This document shows, piece after piece, positions 39,835 to 41,906 of a stretch of 41,906 nucleotides of DNA. The stretch is taken from positions 1 to 41,906 of the forward strand of contig JAQUVQ010000022.1 in assembly GCA_028693285.1 (NCBI GenBank), read 5' to 3'. The position numbers were made by a program, and so were the translations under genes. Numbering within the stretch: the stretch's first letter is position 1; every line of letters begins with the position of its first letter. This DNA comes from Smithellaceae bacterium. GTDB taxonomy: Bacteria; Desulfobacterota; Syntrophia; Syntrophales; Smithellaceae. The notes below the pieces were generated by a model. The model saw only the letters and a list, made by a program, of their open reading frames with translations, did not search any database and had not been told where the DNA came from.

Positions 39835-39960
39835 AGGAAAGCTCGATGCCGGACATTTGTCCATGAATCACCGCCGGTGAGGCAGCCTCCCCGGCATTCG
39901 GGAGATTGCCGCGGTCTTTTACCCGCGTCCTCAAGGATGCCCCATTGCCGGCGCGGGAAC

Positions 39961-41607
39961 TTACAATTTTCCGGCCTGCGTCATTTCGATCAGGGACGGA
40001 TCATAATCCTCCGGCTTCTCATAGCCCAGAAGATTGAGGAGCGTCGCCGCGATGTTGGACAGGCCTTTCTTGTCGAGATCCGCCATTTGGTATTCCCCCG
40101 AATAAAGGGGATCGTAAATGACGAAGGGGACGGGATTCAGGGAATGAGCGGTCTTCACGGATTTGACGCCCTTTTTGTCGATGGTGAACATCTGATCCGC
40201 GTTGCCGTGGTCAGCCGTGATCACGGCGATCCCTCCCAGCTTCCGGATGACGTCCAGCAGTTTCCCGACGCACTGATCGACGGCTTCCACCGCGACAATG
40301 GCCGCGTCCGTCACGCCCGTGTGGCCGACCATGTCGCCGTTGGGATAGTTCGTCCGGCCGAAGCGGTAGTTGCCGCTTTGGAGCAAGTCGATCACCATAT
40401 CCGTTATTTCTTTGGCCTTCATCTTCGGCGCGCGGTCAAACTCAATCCGGTCGGAAGGAATTTCCACATACTTCTCGAGGGCTTCATCGATGCAGCCGGA
40501 GCGGTTGCCGTTCCAGAAATACGTCACATGTCCGTATTTCTGCGTTTCCGACACGGCAAAGGTTTTGACCTTTTCCGCGCAGAGATATTCGCCGATGACG
40601 CGGTCGATAGCCGGAGGCTGCACCAGAAAATTGGGCGGAATGTGGGCGTCGCCGTCATACTCCATCATGCCGGCGTAAAAGACATTCGGCAGGGGCCCCC
40701 GGTCGAATTCGGAAAAATCCTTTTCGGAAAAGGCGCGGGAGATTTCGATCGCGCGGTCGCCCCGGAAGTTGAACAGAATGACGGCATCCCCGTCCTGGAT
40801 TTTTCCGACGGCCCGGCCCGAGCCGTCGGTTACCACAAACGCGGGCAGGTACTGGTCCGTCGCCTTCGGGTCTTCCGCGTAAAACGTCCGGACCGCGTCG
40901 GAAGCGGAAGGAAACGTCCGACCCTTTCCAAAAACATGGGCTTCCCAGCCGCGCTTCACGATGCTCCAGTCGGAATTGTAGCGGTCCATGGTTGTCGTCA
41001 TTCGCCCGCCGCCCGAGGCGACGGCGTAATCCAGGCCTTTTTCCGCAGAGATTTTTTTCAGTTTTTCTTCGGTGGGCCCCAGATAATTCAGCGCCGTTTT
41101 TTCGCCGACGTCCCGGCCGTCGAGCAGGGTGTGCAGCCGGACTTTTTTGAAGCCCAGCGATGCGCATTGGTCGATCAGGATGTAAAGCTGATCGATGTGC
41201 GAATGGACGTTCCCGTCGGAGAGCAGGCCGATAAAATGGACCGTGCCGCCGTCTTGAGCACGGCGGGCGATGCTGTCCCAGACTTCTGTCTGAAATATCC
41301 GGCCGGTCTGAAGGGCGGCGTTGACCAGACGGGCGCCCTGGTCAAAAATCCTGCCCGCGCCCATTGCGTTGTGCCCGACTTCGCTGTTTCCCATATCGTC
41401 ATCCGAGGGAAGTCCGACGGCCGTGCCGTGGGCGCTGAGCTGAGCGTAAAGCTTTGACTTGAACAGTTCGTCAAGGTTGGGTGTGTTGGCCCGGAAAACG
41501 GCATTGGATTCATCGGCTTTGCCCAGGCCGATGCCGTCCATGATAATCAAAAGCAGAGGGCCTTTCCGGCCCCGAAAGGATTGCAGTTTGTTCAGATGCA
41601 GTGACAT
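39961..41607 (-). CDS. gpmI: 2,3-Bisphosphoglycerate-independent phosphoglycerate mutase
   Basis: Interconverts 3- and 2-phosphoglycerate using two Mn ions and a Ser-phosphate intermediate. 548 residues, typical. The alkaline phosphatase-type metal site shows IIMDGIGLG near the start, the nucleophile Ser is in MGNSEVGHNAMGAGR, and the C-terminal metal ligands are in NYPNGDMVGHTG and TADHGNADQM. AAAGGAG lies 8 nt before the ATG and a near-consensus promoter is at 41664-41692. A gap of 126 bp separates it from tlyA, so the downstream genes may read through from here. Confidence 0.97.
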   Translation of the reverse strand: MSLHLNKLQSFRGRKGPLLLIIMDGIGLGKADESNAVFRANTPNLDELFKSKLYAQLSAHGTAVGLPSDDDMGNSEVGHNAMGAGRIFDQGARLVNAALQTGRIFQTEVWDSIARRAQDGGTVHFIGLLSDGNVHSHIDQLYILIDQCASLGFKKVRLHTLLDGRDVGEKTALNYLGPTEEKLKKISAEKGLDYAVASGGGRMTTTMDRYNSDWSIVKRGWEAHVFGKGRTFPSASDAVRTFYAEDPKATDQYLPAFVVTDGSGRAVGKIQDGDAVILFNFRGDRAIEISRAFSEKDFSEFDRGPLPNVFYAGMMEYDGDAHIPPNFLVQPPAIDRVIGEYLCAEKVKTFAVSETQKYGHVTYFWNGNRSGCIDEALEKYVEIPSDRIEFDRAPKMKAKEITDMVIDLLQSGNYRFGRTNYPNGDMVGHTGVTDAAIVAVEAVDQCVGKLLDVIRKLGGIAVITADHGNADQMFTIDKKGVKSVKTAHSLNPVPFVIYDPLYSGEYQMADLDKKGLSNIAATLLNLLGYEKPEDYDPSLIEMTQAGKL

Positions 41608-41663
41608 GAATCAGGCTCCTTTTGCGTTTATTCTTTTTGTGCCGCGGTGTTTCCGCAGGCTTC

Positions 41664-41692
41664 CTTATAGATAAAAGCGGCCCTCCGGTCAA
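41664..41692 (-). promoter_or_regulatory. Sigma70-type promoter for gpmI
   Basis: Minus strand: TTGACC (41687-41692), 17-bp spacer, TATAAG (41664-41669). Five of six matches at both elements. Start codon at 41607. Confidence 0.72.
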
Positions 41693-41770
41693 GGCCGACG
41701 GAATAAAGGGGACGGTTCTATTTTCGCTGAACAGCCTGCGCCGCTGATGCCCGTATTATCCATGAAATAA

Positions 41771-41800
41771 CATATTGCAATATGCTGTATTATGAAACAG
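41771..41800. promoter_or_regulatory. Palindromic candidate operator upstream of the last gene
   Basis: CATATTGCAATATG at 41771-41784 is a perfect 14-bp palindrome, directly followed by an imperfect one with CTGT/ACAG ends (41785-41800). The area is AT-rich compared with its surroundings and lies about 56 bp upstream of the first possible start codon of the truncated gene, a place where a dimeric repressor or activator could bind. Confidence 0.45.
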
Positions 41801-41839
41801 TATCCATCATAAAGCAATTTGGCGGATGGAGGGGAAAAT

Positions 41840-41906
41840 ATGCCTGCCGCGGTTAGAATTTCGAAAGAAAATAATACGATTAGGAGGAGTAAGATGAAAG
41901 TCTTAG
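41840..41906 (+). CDS. Start of an unidentified gene (3' truncated, two possible starts)
   Basis: Two in-frame ATGs each have a good ribosome binding site. ATG at 41840 is preceded by GGAGG with 7-nt spacing and would give MPAAVRISKENNT as the beginning. ATG at 41894 is preceded by GGAGG with 6-nt spacing and gives MKVL. The 18 codons between them contain no stop. Only 22 codons at most are in the window, so the product cannot be named; a short MKVL start is common in flavoprotein and oxidoreductase subunits but this is not evidence. Confidence 0.5.
   Translation, partial: MPAAVRISKENNTIRRSKMKVL

Noticed and set aside
39673..41457. A 594-codon open frame on plus, opposite gpmI and tlyA
   Set aside because: Crosses the gap between two unrelated minus-strand genes and shows the same biased shadow composition.

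Overview
The window looks like chromosomal DNA of a Gram-negative, probably anaerobic bacterium with GC in the mid-50s percent. LPS/outer-membrane functions (an LptE-type lipoprotein, a PagL-type lipid A deacylase, a Blc-type lipocalin, several lipoproteins), an 8-iron ferredoxin, an iron-sulfur flavoprotein and the PhoH/RicT-type genes fit a deltaproteobacterial (Desulfobacterota, perhaps Syntrophales) lineage. That placement is inference; there is no rRNA, tRNA, transposase, phage gene or CRISPR array to confirm it. No gene-free stretch exceeds 300 bp.

Layout. 1-693: 3' part of purQ. 834-3149 (minus): PIN-PhoH ATPase, a DUF1566-like lipoprotein and a small secreted protein. 3391-11318 is the most unusual block: an FGGY kinase/GlpD-type flavoprotein operon on plus; a RuBisCO-like protein/zinc phospholipase C-like operon on minus; and, divergent from the latter, an SCP2-like protein and a class III aminotransferase on plus. 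11437-14987 (minus): gap-pgk-tpiA followed by a flavodoxin-like gene. 15210-16383: two small secreted proteins, each with a strong sigma70-type promoter, then a terminator. 16522-21118: a potassium channel with RCK domains, a TIGR01777-type epimerase, an FMN split-barrel protein, a lipocalin and an iron-sulfur flavoprotein. 21289-29438 (minus): leuS, lptE, a large glycosyltransferase/DUF4922-like fusion, an M15 peptidase, and an AmgK/MurU-like pair. 29653-31668 (plus): PagL-like, Rap1a/Tai-like and DsbC-like exported proteins. 31708-36061 (minus): tmk-holB-ricT-metG. 36226-41607 (minus): gpmI, tlyA, an IspH-UbiA fusion, a lipoprotein, a NifU-domain protein and a ferredoxin ending at a clear terminator. 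At 41840 or 41894 a new plus-strand gene begins and runs off the end.

How the genes work together. gap, pgk, tpiA and gpmI cover the triose-phosphate part of glycolysis/gluconeogenesis. The FGGY kinase plus GlpD-type dehydrogenase could feed a ketose phosphate or dihydroxyacetone phosphate into it. The RuBisCO-like protein keeps the carbamylated-lysine metal site but has lost several carboxylase residues, so it is probably a different enolase, decarboxylase or transcarboxylase in an unassigned pathway. AmgK/MurU suggests peptidoglycan sugar recycling. IspH fused to a UbiA-type membrane domain points to isoprenoid or quinone metabolism.

Non-coding structure of note: four arrays of degenerate heptanucleotide tandem repeats, two of which begin exactly at stop codons; an 80-bp compound palindrome inserted in frame into the linker of the glycosyltransferase/DUF4922 fusion; and a REP-like inverted-repeat cluster at 19323-19430.
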